Made by a program: the position numbers and the translations under genes
Notes under the pieces: model-generated
Seen by the model: only the letters and a program-made list of their open reading frames with translations
Told to the model about the DNA's origin: nothing
Database searches by the model: none
NCBI GenBank assembly: GCA_018907035.1
Contig: JACCIC010000094.1
Location: 1,547,001-1,611,000, forward strand
Origin: Sycobia sp. Sy_11
Taxonomy: Eukaryota; Arthropoda; Insecta; Hymenoptera; Epichrysomallidae
Direction of reading: 5' to 3'
Length of the DNA stretch: 64,000 nucleotides
Shown: positions 26,446-37,021 of the stretch, one piece after another
Layout of the letters: each line of letters starts with the position of its first letter
Position numbering within the stretch: the first letter of the stretch is position 1

Positions 26446-27047
26446 TTATTTGTATCAAAACATTATGAAGAAGGATCAGTCTTCGATGACAGTAAACTTG
26501 AAGAATAAAGCTGTATCAATTTTTATAGTTTAACTGGTTCGCTATCCTCTTCAAGCTTTTCATCAAAGCAGAATTTGAAAAAAAATTATCAAAGACTGAA
26601 ACAATTAATAAACACTCAATAAGTTTATAATAATTTAAAAACATGAATGTTTATGCTTACAACGAATTTTAGCCGACGGACACTTTATATATCCACCACA
26701 TATAATTTTTCTGTCTCTGTATATATGCACATCTCTTATTATTTATAGTATTTGAATTGCTTCAAGATAGTTTATGGTTAAAACGATGAAAGACTCACAC
26801 CCATATTTATATAACGACTTTTGGCGCTTATGCCCCCTGCACATACAAATCTTATACTAATTATATTAATGGACTTTCCCCAAACTTTTCAACAAAAAAT
26901 CAATAATATCCATAGTTGATATAAAGTGTATTTGTAGAAAATTGAAAAGTTCTCTATAATTTGTAAACTATAATTTCTGTTAAAATAGTAGCGTTTAAAA
27001 ATAAATATTTGCAAATTTCATACATAAGTATATATGCTCAAATTGTA
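26446..27047. other. AT-rich spacer between LINE and mariner
   Basis: No gene or repeat recognised. Confidence 0.4.
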
Positions 27048-27835
27048 CGAGAAGGGGCCCAAAATAAAACGGGAAATTCGTCATAACTTCTTTATTAATA
27101 TTTTTACACAAAATTTTTAGCACCTTCAAAGTATTCTCCTTTGACCGCAATACACTTATACAAAAATGCTTTCATTGTTCAAAATGTTTCTTCAATTAAT
27201 TTATCGGATGTTCTTCAGCCCTTTCTGTAATTTTTCTTTTACCTCCTTCACAATTATAAATCGCTTTCCTCTCATCTCCTTTTTAAGTCTGCAGAATAAA
27301 AAGCGATCACAGAGGCCAGATCCGATGAGTAGGGGGAGATGAACGATTGGTGTCATTTTATTTTTGGTCAAAAACTGCTTTACGGTGAGAACGGTATGTG
27401 TCGTTACGACGAACAAATTTGGTTGCAATTCTTTCCCTGTGCAAATCTTCGGATAAAATCTTCTTAACTAAACTCTATGATATTCCACTCATTGGACAAA
27501 GTTAATCAATGATTCTTCGATGGTCTTCACATACGTGAACATTGATTTTGTAAAAGTTTTCGTCACTTCTAGACGTTGCAGGATTTCCATAAGCAGACTT
27601 AAATATTACAGTAGTTTCCGTGGCATATTTCCGCAACAGGAAACACAATTTCACAGCTGCGCTTTGCTCTCGATAATCGACCATCATGTTTACGCCGAAA
27701 TGGAGGAAGGTTTTTCACTATAAATATTCCCATGGATGACCCGATATACTCACAGTAACAGAACTTCGCCAACTAACGCAGGATACGATTACCTAACGCA
27801 TACCTGGTTGTACAATGACTTTCCCACCACCCTTG
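27048..27835 (-). mobile_element. Mariner element, internally deleted (non-autonomous)
   Basis: The minus strand carries pieces of a mariner transposase in order. First an N-terminal DNA-binding region (REQ-AVKLCFLL, TSRSDEN, VCEDHRRIID, then a helix-turn-helix ending KKILSEDLHRERIATKFV). After a frameshift and a deletion comes the C-terminal part with VKQFLTKNKM, the YSSDLA remnant of the third catalytic aspartate motif, FLFCRLKKEMRGKRF and VKEVKEKLQK. The catalytic core between them, including the first two aspartates, is missing, and stops are present. TA dinucleotides at 27046-27047 and 27836-27837 bound a 788-bp unit, but the two ends (TACGAGAAGGGG and TACAAGGGTGG) match only weakly, so the limits are provisional. 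Confidence 0.75.
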
Positions 27836-27837
27836 TA

Positions 27838-28619
27838 TTTAGGTATATATTTTATAATTGCAAAGTTTACTTGAAAATATACTAAATTTAATCAGGGTTT
27901 TTCAGCATTAGTCGTAGTGTCACTTTTAAAGCATTAATATATTAGAAAGATACGTATTGCATACTTTCTTATCGAATAAATCATCAAAACATTCATAAAA
28001 TAAGCTCAAAGTTTTTTGAACATTATTTTTGATAACGCTCTTTCTGATTGTTTAAAATACTGAAAAAGCTTTGCTCATTATTTTATTGTAATTTTCTTGG
28101 CAAGTCAATCAGTAAATCAGAACATATACAAAAATGGACTTTTTTATATACATTGTTAACAAACTATTTTTCCCCAATCCAGAAGCTAAGTGCTTAATGT
28201 ATGTGTGTAAGTATAAGTCTGAATCACTATCTAGGGAATATTTTTAGATATCTATACTAAAATAATTGTAATTAGTATAAATAAATTTTAAGATTGCCGA
28301 TTTACTTTGATTATCAATCTTATAATCAAAGGCGATTCTAAAGTTAATGCATTTGTTTACGTTTATACTCGTCATTTATACTGTTTATTATAAGTTCTTT
28401 TATTTTTTTAATAGTTATATCATCCAAGTTTTAAACATTTCGCTTCTTTAAATAAAATCTTAATCTTCAATTTTAAAAATCCTTTGTATATGGCGTGATG
28501 GTAAAGAATCTACTATAACCGTAAAAGCGATTAGTAAATTTTTCAAGATCCAGGGTTTAATCAGTGTCCGTTATAGACTCCGAAACTACTGCACCGATCG
28601 CCTTCAAAATGTAATAATA
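27838..28619. other. Spacer with a tRNA-like A-box/B-box pair
   Basis: Mostly featureless AT-rich DNA. At 28491-28555 the + strand reads TGGCGTGATGGTAAAGA and about 45 bp later AGGGTTTAATC, which resemble diverged Pol III A and B boxes. This may be the head of a decayed tRNA-derived SINE. Confidence 0.3.
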
Positions 28620-28621
28620 TA

Positions 28622-29858
28622 TGAGGATGGTCCCAGAAGTATCTGTCCCAACAAATAAAACTGAAAAGATTTGGAAAAAGAATATTTATTTTTCAACATA
28701 ATCTCCTTTCAGCTCTATAAACTTTTTCTAGCGATGTTCAATAAGTTCGATTCCTTTTTTATAATAAGAATTGTCAAGCTCCTCATAATAACCATTAACT
28801 GTCGACATCACCTCTTCATGGTTGGAAAATCTTTGACCAGCGAGCCATTTTTTCAAGTCTGGGAACAGAAAATAATCCAAGGGTGCTATCATCTGGCGAA
28901 TAGGGTGCATAAGATAGCAATTCAAACTTTAATTCATTAATTTTGGTGATTGCAATAACGGATGTGTGAGCTGGTGCATTGTCTTGATGGAACAATACTT
29001 TCTTCTTAGCCAAACACGGTCGTTTTCGCTTGATTTTTTCGCTCAAACGTTGCAATAATTTCGCATAATATCCGCCGTTAATAGCTTTTTTCTTTTTCAA
29101 GATAGTCAATGAAAATTATCCCATACATTGTCTGCAGATGGAACGGTCTTTGTCTTCTTTGCAGCCGCTTCTCCTTTATGAGTCCATTGTTTTGATTGTT
29201 CTTTTGTTTTGGTTGTTAAGTGGTGGACACCTATATTTCACCCAGGGTTATGAAACAGCGCAAAAATTTGGCTTTATTTTTGTGAAACGTTGCCAAACAC
29301 TCAACTGAAACATCTTCACGACGATGTTTTTGTTCCATTGTGAGGAAACGTGGCACCCATCTTGCGCACAGCTTTGTCATCTCCAAATTTTCAGTTAATA
29401 TGCGATGTACCGCTTTTTTGAAATGCCTATCATGTCTGCTACCTCGCGCACTTTCAGTCGACGATCATCCAGTATCGCTTTGTGGATTTTCTTCAATCAT
29501 GTGATGCTCGTCTTGGCAGCTCATACAGCCTTGATTAATCTCTACTACCCAATATTTTACTGTGAAAACGAAGAAGCAGTCTCACCCAGAGTAGAGTCTA
29601 GTTCAGCTTTTATATTGATTGGGCTGAGGCCTTTCAAATAAAAGTATTGTATCACATAACGATGACAAATTTTTTCCATGTTTATAAATTCACTGAAAAC
29701 GTTCACTATTGATGGCTGTTAAACAAATACTAAACATCATGACGTCTTCAAAATTGAGGCATATGTTTTATAGATTATGTACTTTCTAATACAGTGGTAT
29801 GTTTTGAATAGCTACCGACACCACTAGGTCAGGTCAGGTACTTCTGGGATCAACCTCG
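28622..29858 (-). mobile_element. Mariner element, full length but broken
   Basis: 1237 bp between TA dinucleotides at 28620-28621 and 29859-29860, the usual mariner length and target. Its inverted ends read TGAGGATGGTCCCAGAAGTA (28622 on) and, from the other side, CGAGGTTGATCCCAGAAGTA, differing at three of 20 bases. The minus strand encodes a mariner transposase along the whole length. Both the helix-turn-helix half and the catalytic half are present, but stops and frameshifts make it inactive. Confidence 0.9.
28680..29680 (-). pseudogene. Mariner transposase pseudogene
   Basis: Read from the ATG near 29680: MEKICHRYVIQYFYLKG, GLSPINIKAELDSTLGE, ILDDRRLKVREVADMIGIS (second helix-turn-helix), VSVECLATF, then SKQW-type and KTKTVPSA segments, DYL-KKKAING-YYAKLL, KKVLFHQDNAPAHTS (second catalytic aspartate), YAPYSPD (third aspartate, 34 residues on, so DD34D), DYFLFPDLKKWLAGQRF, YYKKGIELIEHR and a final KGDYVEK before the stop. 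Breaks include several in-frame stops, a frameshift just after YAPYSPD, and a TAG replacing the tryptophan codon after IEHR. Confidence 0.9.
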
Positions 29859-29939
29859 TATTCTATACAGGCAAGATTAAATGATTAGGTAATATTTTCA
29901 AATTTAATAATAAAAGGAAACAAAGTAGAAAATTATTTT

Positions 29940-31830
29940 ATTTAGAACTTCAAGATAAGCATAGAATAATAAAAGTGGTACCTGCAGAAATGCCAAGATT
30001 CTATACGTGTAATGCATCGCGGGAAAAGTTGCAACGCCGTAATCAAGACAAACCAGTTAAAATGCATTCGAAATTTATTTCCGCCCGACGCATCAGGCTA
30101 TGTGTATAGAGTCCATTCAAAAAATTAAGAATATTTTAATCTTTTATTACTTTTGGCTAACTTAAAGACCGAAATCTTCCCAAGATATAAGAGCAAATGT
30201 TAAAGTACGTGTAACCAATCCAGAAGCTTCGCAAGAATTAAATATTCTTGAAAATTATGGATATTGAGTTATGGTAGTTGCTGAAGTATTATATACTCAT
30301 ATATGAGAGCAAATACGTACATTATTTACAATAATACTCATTACGCGTTTTCCATCAAATCCCAAACATCTGTTGAAAAAATATAAAAATTATATGAGTG
30401 ACAACTTACATGGTTTACGAGTAACGAACCCAGATATTCAGTTTACAGCAAATGTGTATATTGAGACATTAATTTCCATCGACGATGTATGATTGTCAAT
30501 CACCAACAAAGGATAAATGCAACTGGACACATGTATTCCAAACTCATCTTCAAATGACGCTTATGACTGTGATTTGAAGCGCCAAACAAATTTTTATATT
30601 GATGGCCAAGGCATATTTTTTAAAATGAATCTTCCGAAATTGGTTCTAAAACAATGAATTTGATATGACACAATCATGCAAGCCATTACAAACTAATGTG
30701 GTGAATTTTACTTCATAGATGTCACCGCAGATATACGTAAAATGTTTCTCTTTTCAATCATTTTCGTAACTATACGGTTACAGAATTCAATTACACTAAT
30801 GATTGCATAATCTGGAATACAGCAACGTATTTAGTTGATGCTCGAATAATGTATTACGCTCTGAAAATTGCCATTGAATTTGTAAAGCATTAAAATGTAA
30901 ACGTATAATATAAACATAAATTCAGGTATGGGCAAGATCTGTGACCTCCTTATATGAAATGAATCTACAATAAATCAAAAAAGCATTGGAAGCACTTAAA
31001 CAAACATGGGAAGATTTGAGATGTAATGGATATAGTCCTTCAGTAGAGCACTAATTTGATTTTCTGATGCTTGTTGACAAACTTGGCCAGTTATACCACG
31101 ATTAACAGCTGCTGATAAGCTTCATGCATGTCTCAAATCAACTATTCTATAGTGATGTGTAACGAAATTAACTTTAAAAACCCTTATGCGTGTCCATCTA
31201 CAGAATGACAAATCTGCTGAACCTTTTGCCAAAGAATTCCGAGACATTGAAGATAGGGGGTAAAGCAATCGATCGATTTGCACAAGACATCACATTGCCA
31301 ACAGATGACGAATGTATTTAAAAGGTTTTTCCAAATATCGCGATAAATTATAATGATCATCAGTAGCTCAGTGTTTGTGCTTTATTAACAGGTTCGAATA
31401 AGGATGTTAGTGCTAGAAATTTGGCGAAGCAAAGATCTATAAATCCATTAATTCTGTCACGATTCAAGATGAAATTGTCAATTACGTAACAGAACTCTTG
31501 AGTTGACTCGATCTTCTAGGAATGCCACCGCAGATTTTGATATTGAAAATTGGCGAGCCCATTATACTTATTCGCAACATCAATCCATTGCGATTGTGTA
31601 AGAGTGCAAGATTCTCCATTAAATTTGTTAAGCAATATGATCAAATCTACCATTTTGAATGAACAATTCACAGAAGAAGATGTATTGTCGCCATGTATTT
31701 CGATGATTCCAACAGATCTACCATTTGCGTTGAAGCTCTTACAATTTCTGGCTCGACTCGCCTTTACTATGACCATTAATTAACTACAAGGACAATCGCT
31801 TGAAGAATGTTGGCGCAATTTATAGAATCG
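29940..31830 (+). pseudogene. Helitron helicase (Pif1-like) pseudogene
   Basis: A decayed RepHel-type coding region read in shifting frames. Recognisable segments in order: PRFYTCNASREKLQRR (29993 on), FPPDASGYVYRVH, NPKHLLKKYKNYMSDNLHG, NPDIQFTANVYIETLISIDD, then after a damaged helicase core LKQTWEDLRCNGY, NDKSAEPFAKEFRDI, TLPTDDECI-KVFPNIAINY, DLLGMPPQILILKIGEPIIL, RNINPLRLC, MIPTDLPFALKLLQFLARLA, FTMTIN and GQSLEEC. The last blocks are the C-terminal helicase motifs, including the GQSL motif. At least five stops and several frameshifts remove function. The Walker A motif and the N-terminal Rep (HUH) domain are not recognisable. It lies about 80 bp beyond the full-length mariner. Confidence 0.8.
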
Positions 31831-32421
31831 ATGTTTTTGATATAATAAAATTTCACAGACGAGGGGACTGATACACCACTATCCATGTTTCGGAGTTATT
31901 TTTTGTATTGCTAATTTTTTCTCTAGATATATTATTATAGGATAAAATTATCTATAGATGTATAGATTTATATTGATATTTAATTTATATTTATTAGATA
32001 TGAGACAAGACGTGAGATGCTAGTAATACCTATAGAATCAATATATGTATACCAAAGTTACTGTAATTAGCCATTTTGTATTTGTATCTGTCTTTTTTTA
32101 ATATTATGTTCTAGATTCAGAAAAGGAATACTTACATATATCAATTTTATAAACATAATGCTAAATCTTCGTACAAGGGTATTGCGTCTGAAAATGGTGA
32201 AATGCGCTAATTTGTTCGTTTTTGTAATAGTTAGAATATATATTTTGAATAATAAAAGATTGCTATGAATCATAAGTAATGGCTAATATTATTTATTTAT
32301 CTCTAAACGTTCTCTCGTTCTAAGTAAAACTAAAACTAATCTAAAACCTGTTTTTTTCAGCTTGAAAATTGTACTTTATCGACGCTTGTAAACTAAACTA
32401 ACGAACATTTTTATTTGCCTT
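31831..32421. other. AT-rich DNA after the Helitron remnant
   Basis: No gene. I do not see a convincing Helitron 3' hairpin plus CTRR end, so the right limit of that element is open. The piece at about 32378-32405 (TGTAAACTAAACTAACGAAC) resembles 58365-58380, beside the third member of the hairpin family. Confidence 0.35.
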
Positions 32422-32590
32422 ACAGTCGAATAAAATAAAATGTTTATAATTAAATAATTAAATAATGACAGTCAAATTGTCCTTGTTAATAGTCAGTCCC
32501 GTAGAATCTGAAATAAAAATAAAGATTACTCAATATACTATTGTCATTATTTAATTATTTCATTATAAACATTTTATTTTATACGACTGT
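32422..32590. repeat. Fold-back repeat A (49-bp arms, 71-bp loop)
   Basis: The left arm 32422-32470 and right arm 32542-32590 are reverse complements at 47 of 49 positions. The loop contains CCCGTAGAATCTGAAATAAA, a core shared with the repeats at 34.6 and 58.55 kb. The outer arm end is CTTACAGTCGAATAAAATAA. Similarity between the two flanks continues weakly for about 15 bp beyond the arms. No ORF. It is best described as a non-autonomous hairpin or MITE-like repeat. Confidence 0.85.
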
Positions 32591-32610
32591 GAAACTGATA
32601 AAAACCTTTG

Positions 32611-34025
32611 CTAGTTTTGATTTAGCTCTTTACTAAAAATCAGGTACATTGCCAAAATATATCTTTTTTAGTAATCGATAATAGAACAACGTAGTATCGG
32701 TACAGAAATTGTGGATGATTAGAATACAGAAAATACAGAAAAAATTGTTCAAATTTTTCAATTGCTTTTTAACCTCAAAATAAAAAAATATATCGAATTT
32801 CATTTTGTCGCCTTATATATTGTACTAAATAGTATTTTCTGAAGTTATCCAGATTTTTTTCTTTAATGCTCTAGGCCGAAAAAAATTTAGTTGTTTCTAT
32901 TATATTTGTAGTAACAACAGGTAACTTATATTTTTAACAAACATTTTATTTTTTAGAAGATATTATTAATATAATTATAATTATAGTTAATATAATATAA
33001 TTTATTATATTAAATATATAATTATTAATTATATTAAATTAATATAATATAATTAAAAATATAATTAATATAATATAATAATACATTTCTTTATAGATTG
33101 ATTTCTTAGATGATCATTAATACTAATTTGTAAAATAATTTGTGCACTTTGAAAATTTTTTCATCTCACGTAGCATGCATCGTATATTTATTGTAAGTCA
33201 CATAGCTATCCTTGTGAAGGTGAGATATCTTTGCTTCTTTACACCAAGCAACATTATACTATCCTCGACACCAATGATAATTTAAAAGAACAACCAGGAA
33301 TTGCCAGTCTCCTTGAATCTGCTCGACACTGGTCGACTAAAATTTTGTCGTCAGTATTTCTTCGTTTAATGTCCTTAAAAATGTCAAAATTGCATCAAAT
33401 TGAACGTCCTAATCTAATTATCAATTAATTTATTTTAACCATCGAATCACAAAAAAACTATTAGTCAATTTAGAAAAGGAGAAAGAATATATATAATACG
33501 ATACCCTCTTTATCAGCCATACCAAAAGATACTATATTTCTATCTAATGTCTTTGTTTCGATTCAAACATTTTCTCATCGAAATCAATGATCGGGAAATT
33601 TTTCTCTTTTTTTAACGCATTAAATCGAACAAATAAATCAAACTTTCAAATTAAAAATAAAACTAAAGTAATTTAAGCAGCAATCCATAAATTCAAACAT
33701 TTAAGAAAATCGTCAATGCAGTAAAACGCTAAATCGCATGCGCCTTGCGCCGTCATCAAAATTTTCAGAGATTTCATTCTCAACGAGGTCCATACTCAGG
33801 TGCCATTTTATTACGTAGCAATCGTCTGAGATTAATAAAAAATTACATAAGTAAACCTCCAAAGACTTTAATTAATACTCGTTATTAAAAATTATATTTT
33901 TTTCTTTACCTTCGATGTTAAGAAAACAATCCATACACTTATTGTTAGCAATACGTAATGACTCTCTATTATTTTTGCTGTAAGTAAAATATTTTTAAAT
34001 TTTCAAGGCAAAAAAAGAAAAATAA

Positions 34026-34028
<3 letters not shown>
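32611..34028. other. AT-rich gene-free stretch
   Basis: Includes a low-complexity AATATAATTA-type tract at about 32955-33085. No gene recognised. Confidence 0.35.

Positions 34029-34070
<42 letters not shown>
34029..34070. repeat. (TA)n microsatellite, 42 bp
   Basis: Uninterrupted TA dinucleotides. Confidence 0.95.
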
Positions 34071-34078
<8 letters not shown>

Positions 34079-34516
34079 TCTAACAAGTCAAAGTCATCGA
34101 GACGACCTCGACCTTATCTTCGTATTTCAGCAACGCATTCGGCTGCAAGCGGTTTGTGAAATAAGAACGCAAAATTACGTTGCCTGAATAAACGATAAAT
34201 TTAGCATAGTTTTTATACATTCGCGCAGAGCCGGTAATTCATGCGTGCAAGGAGGTATAATATTACAAGTAGGCCAATCTCCGGTGAGCGTTACTTGAAT
34301 GAAAAAAAAAAATCCGAGAATGCGAATTCGATGAAAGTTCTCATTCAAGAAAGATAATTTTTTACGTATTGAGTAATTAATACAAACAAGAAAAAATCTT
34401 TAAGTTTATAACAATAGAACAATAAGGGGTTCGAGTAGAAAAACGTTTGTTACTTCAGAGGCAAAAGTACTAAATATAATGTACGTTCCGTATTAATAAA
34501 TATATCAAAAATTAGT

Positions 34517-34883
34517 ATTAATAAATATTTCAAAAATTAATACATAATAATATCAATATATATTTATATCAATACTAATACATATCAATATATAATTAAT
34601 TGAAAATTATAATGACAGTTAGACTGTCCTTGTTTAAAACGGCCCCCGTAGACTAATCTGAAATAAAAATATATTAGCTGAAAAACATTCTTTATTAGTA
34701 AAGTTCGATCTGACTGTATATGGAGATGATTTTAAACAAGGACAGTCTGACTGTCATTATAGTTTTCAATTAATTATGTGTTGATATGTATTAGTATTGA
34801 TATAAATATATATTGATATTATTATGTATTAATTTTATTTTATTTTATTGGACTGTAAGAGCAATACAAATATTTATTAATTC
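34517..34883. repeat. Fold-back repeat B (107-bp arms, 90-bp loop)
   Basis: The left arm 34533-34639 and right arm 34730-34836 are reverse complements at 103 of 107 positions. All four differences are T on the left opposite G on the right, so a + strand RNA could pair at all 107 positions with G-U wobbles. An outer inverted piece (ATTAATAAATATTT at about 34517-34530 and its complement at about 34870-34883) extends the hairpin after an internal loop on the right that carries TTACAGTCC. The loop holds the core CCCGTAGACTAATCTGAAAT shared with repeats A and C. A 25-26-bp unit is tandemly duplicated at 34491-34541. Confidence 0.9.
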
Positions 34884-36999
34884 ATCAAAATACAGTCGAC
34901 ATAAGCACAATTAAAGTACGTTTAGTATAAATGACTTAAATCTGAGAAATAACTACTACTACGTGAATCATAATATAATAGATTCAAACTGAAAATGGCG
35001 GATAATATCTGTCAATAGTGAAAGGATCATACTTAATAACGGGAAATTGGAGAGTTCTTTTGTGTACATTGATTACACGTGAAAACCATTTGATGAGAAA
35101 GTATAACACAAAGATCTTTGCAATATTTAGTAAATTACGCGAATTAATAGACATAGATTATCTGATAAAAGAAAATTTAAGTTAAATAATCATGATTGTA
35201 TAATATTAAAGATAAAACTATAGTTGGGTATAATTTTTTTTCAGTAAGCGGTATTTTTTAATAGTATCGATTACATTGTTGACAATTGATCATCTTTTTT
35301 ATGATATACAGTGAGAAAGCTCGCACGAATTTTCGAATCAACTGCTACTAAAGTTTCAAAGAAAATGAAATTCAGCGTTATGTATCAAACTGTTTTGGTA
35401 AATACAATGCCGTCCGAACAATGTAATGGCCATGGCTAACTATCGCTTAAAATTAATCCACATTCTTATAGGCAGAATTAGGTTTCCGTAACATAAGCTT
35501 CATTTGCATTGCTTTCATATTCTATACTTTGACTACATTTATTTTCTTTGATATCAATTCTTAAAAGCTTGAATAGTTAAACATATATTTATTAGTTATA
35601 TTAATATAGAATTTATTTTCTTATATTTTTCGATAATTAATTCTTTTTTAAATCATTTATTAAATAGTTTAGATAAACTTGATCATGTTTGGTTTAACTA
35701 AGCCTAAAAATCGTGAAATATATGACCCGGTAATTAGAAGATGAATTTAAATTTAAAATAATTGGATCCTTTCGTTTTTACATTCCACAAATATACTATA
35801 TATAAATACATGCATAAATGCACACATACATCCACATACGCACACGCGCGCGCATTACCACATGTATTCAAACATGTGTAAACACGTACGCATACATAAA
35901 CACATCATATGCATTTGCATATATACACATGCATAAATACATATACTTACATTTAATCTCACATATACTCACGCATGCATATTTATACATACATACGAAC
36001 ATATATACACATAAATTCACACATTCGCCCATTCCTCACACACACATGCATCCACACATGCATCCACACATACCCATACATATACAGAAATAAGCACATA
36101 CCTACATATATTTGCATAAACCTATAAATACATACCCACACTCACCCATGCATTCACAATACATACACACACACACGCAGCGCGCGCGCGCGCACATTAA
36201 TACACATAAACACACATACTGTCATCGCGATGGCACTTATACGAGTTTAAAATATCTCCAGCCAATGAAAGAAATTTAATAAATATAAAGAAAATAATGA
36301 TATACAATCAGAAACTGAAATAAGAATATCACATCAGTAAAATAATGAAAAAGAAGAGGGAAGATGTTAGTACTATTTAAATTAATCAAACAGAATACAT
36401 TAAAGCAACAAACATATATTCAAACAAAAACGTACAAGCTCGAAGTATTCGACTTCAGAACAAACGAAAGACTGCTGCTAAAGTTCGTATTTCCGCGGCG
36501 ATCGCTGTCGAGCAGCCTAACCCCCCCTCCTCCTTCTCTTTTCCTTACTTTTCTCGAGAATAGTTTCGGATGCTTCGAAATATTCTCTAAAACTCTGAAA
36601 CAGAGTTGAATATAGCCACGTCCTTTGAGTCTCACGGTGTCTCTCAATCCGAGATATATGTCGTGCAGAAGTTTTCTTGCATTTGGGCCAGAATCCGCGC
36701 CGAGCGTGGCACATCATTCTAAACCCCGCGTCCAAATCTTATTTCTGGCTGTTACCAGTCGTTGGAGAGGAAAAAATTGGCAAAAAAAGATATGAAAATG
36801 CGGCAGCAACAACCTTGAGATGCGAATCACGCAAGATGTGGCTTCGACGTCCTATATACGACGCACACACCAGGTCTACGTATTTTACATCCGTTGAAAC
36901 ACCCATTCACCGAAATGTGCGCGTGGCCTGTGTTCCACCCACGCCTGTTGAAAACATACACATGCTCATTTATACACATACGTATATTCATACATAAAT
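34884..36999. other. Gene-free stretch with a CA/TA-rich low-complexity tract
   Basis: 35770-36235 is a long degenerate run of CATA, CACA and CATGCA words with CG runs (GCGCGCGCGC at 36181-36192). It resumes at 36950-37016. A GC-richer patch at 36480-36740 has open frames on both strands but no recognised protein. Confidence 0.4.
35770..36235. repeat. Degenerate CACATA-type low-complexity tract
   Basis: About 460 bp of the + strand is almost free of G-rich words and dominated by ACACATA, ATACACAT and CATGCAT. The histidine/tyrosine/isoleucine/threonine-only open frame 35818-36093 is this tract translated. Confidence 0.8.
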
Positions 37000-37021
37000 A
37001 CATATAAATATTTACATATTA

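Noticed and set aside
29405..29641. 78-codon + strand open frame
   Set aside because: It is the antisense shadow of the N-terminal part of the mariner transposase pseudogene.
31516..31776. 86-codon minus-strand open frame
   Set aside because: It is the antisense shadow of the Helitron helicase remnant on the + strand.
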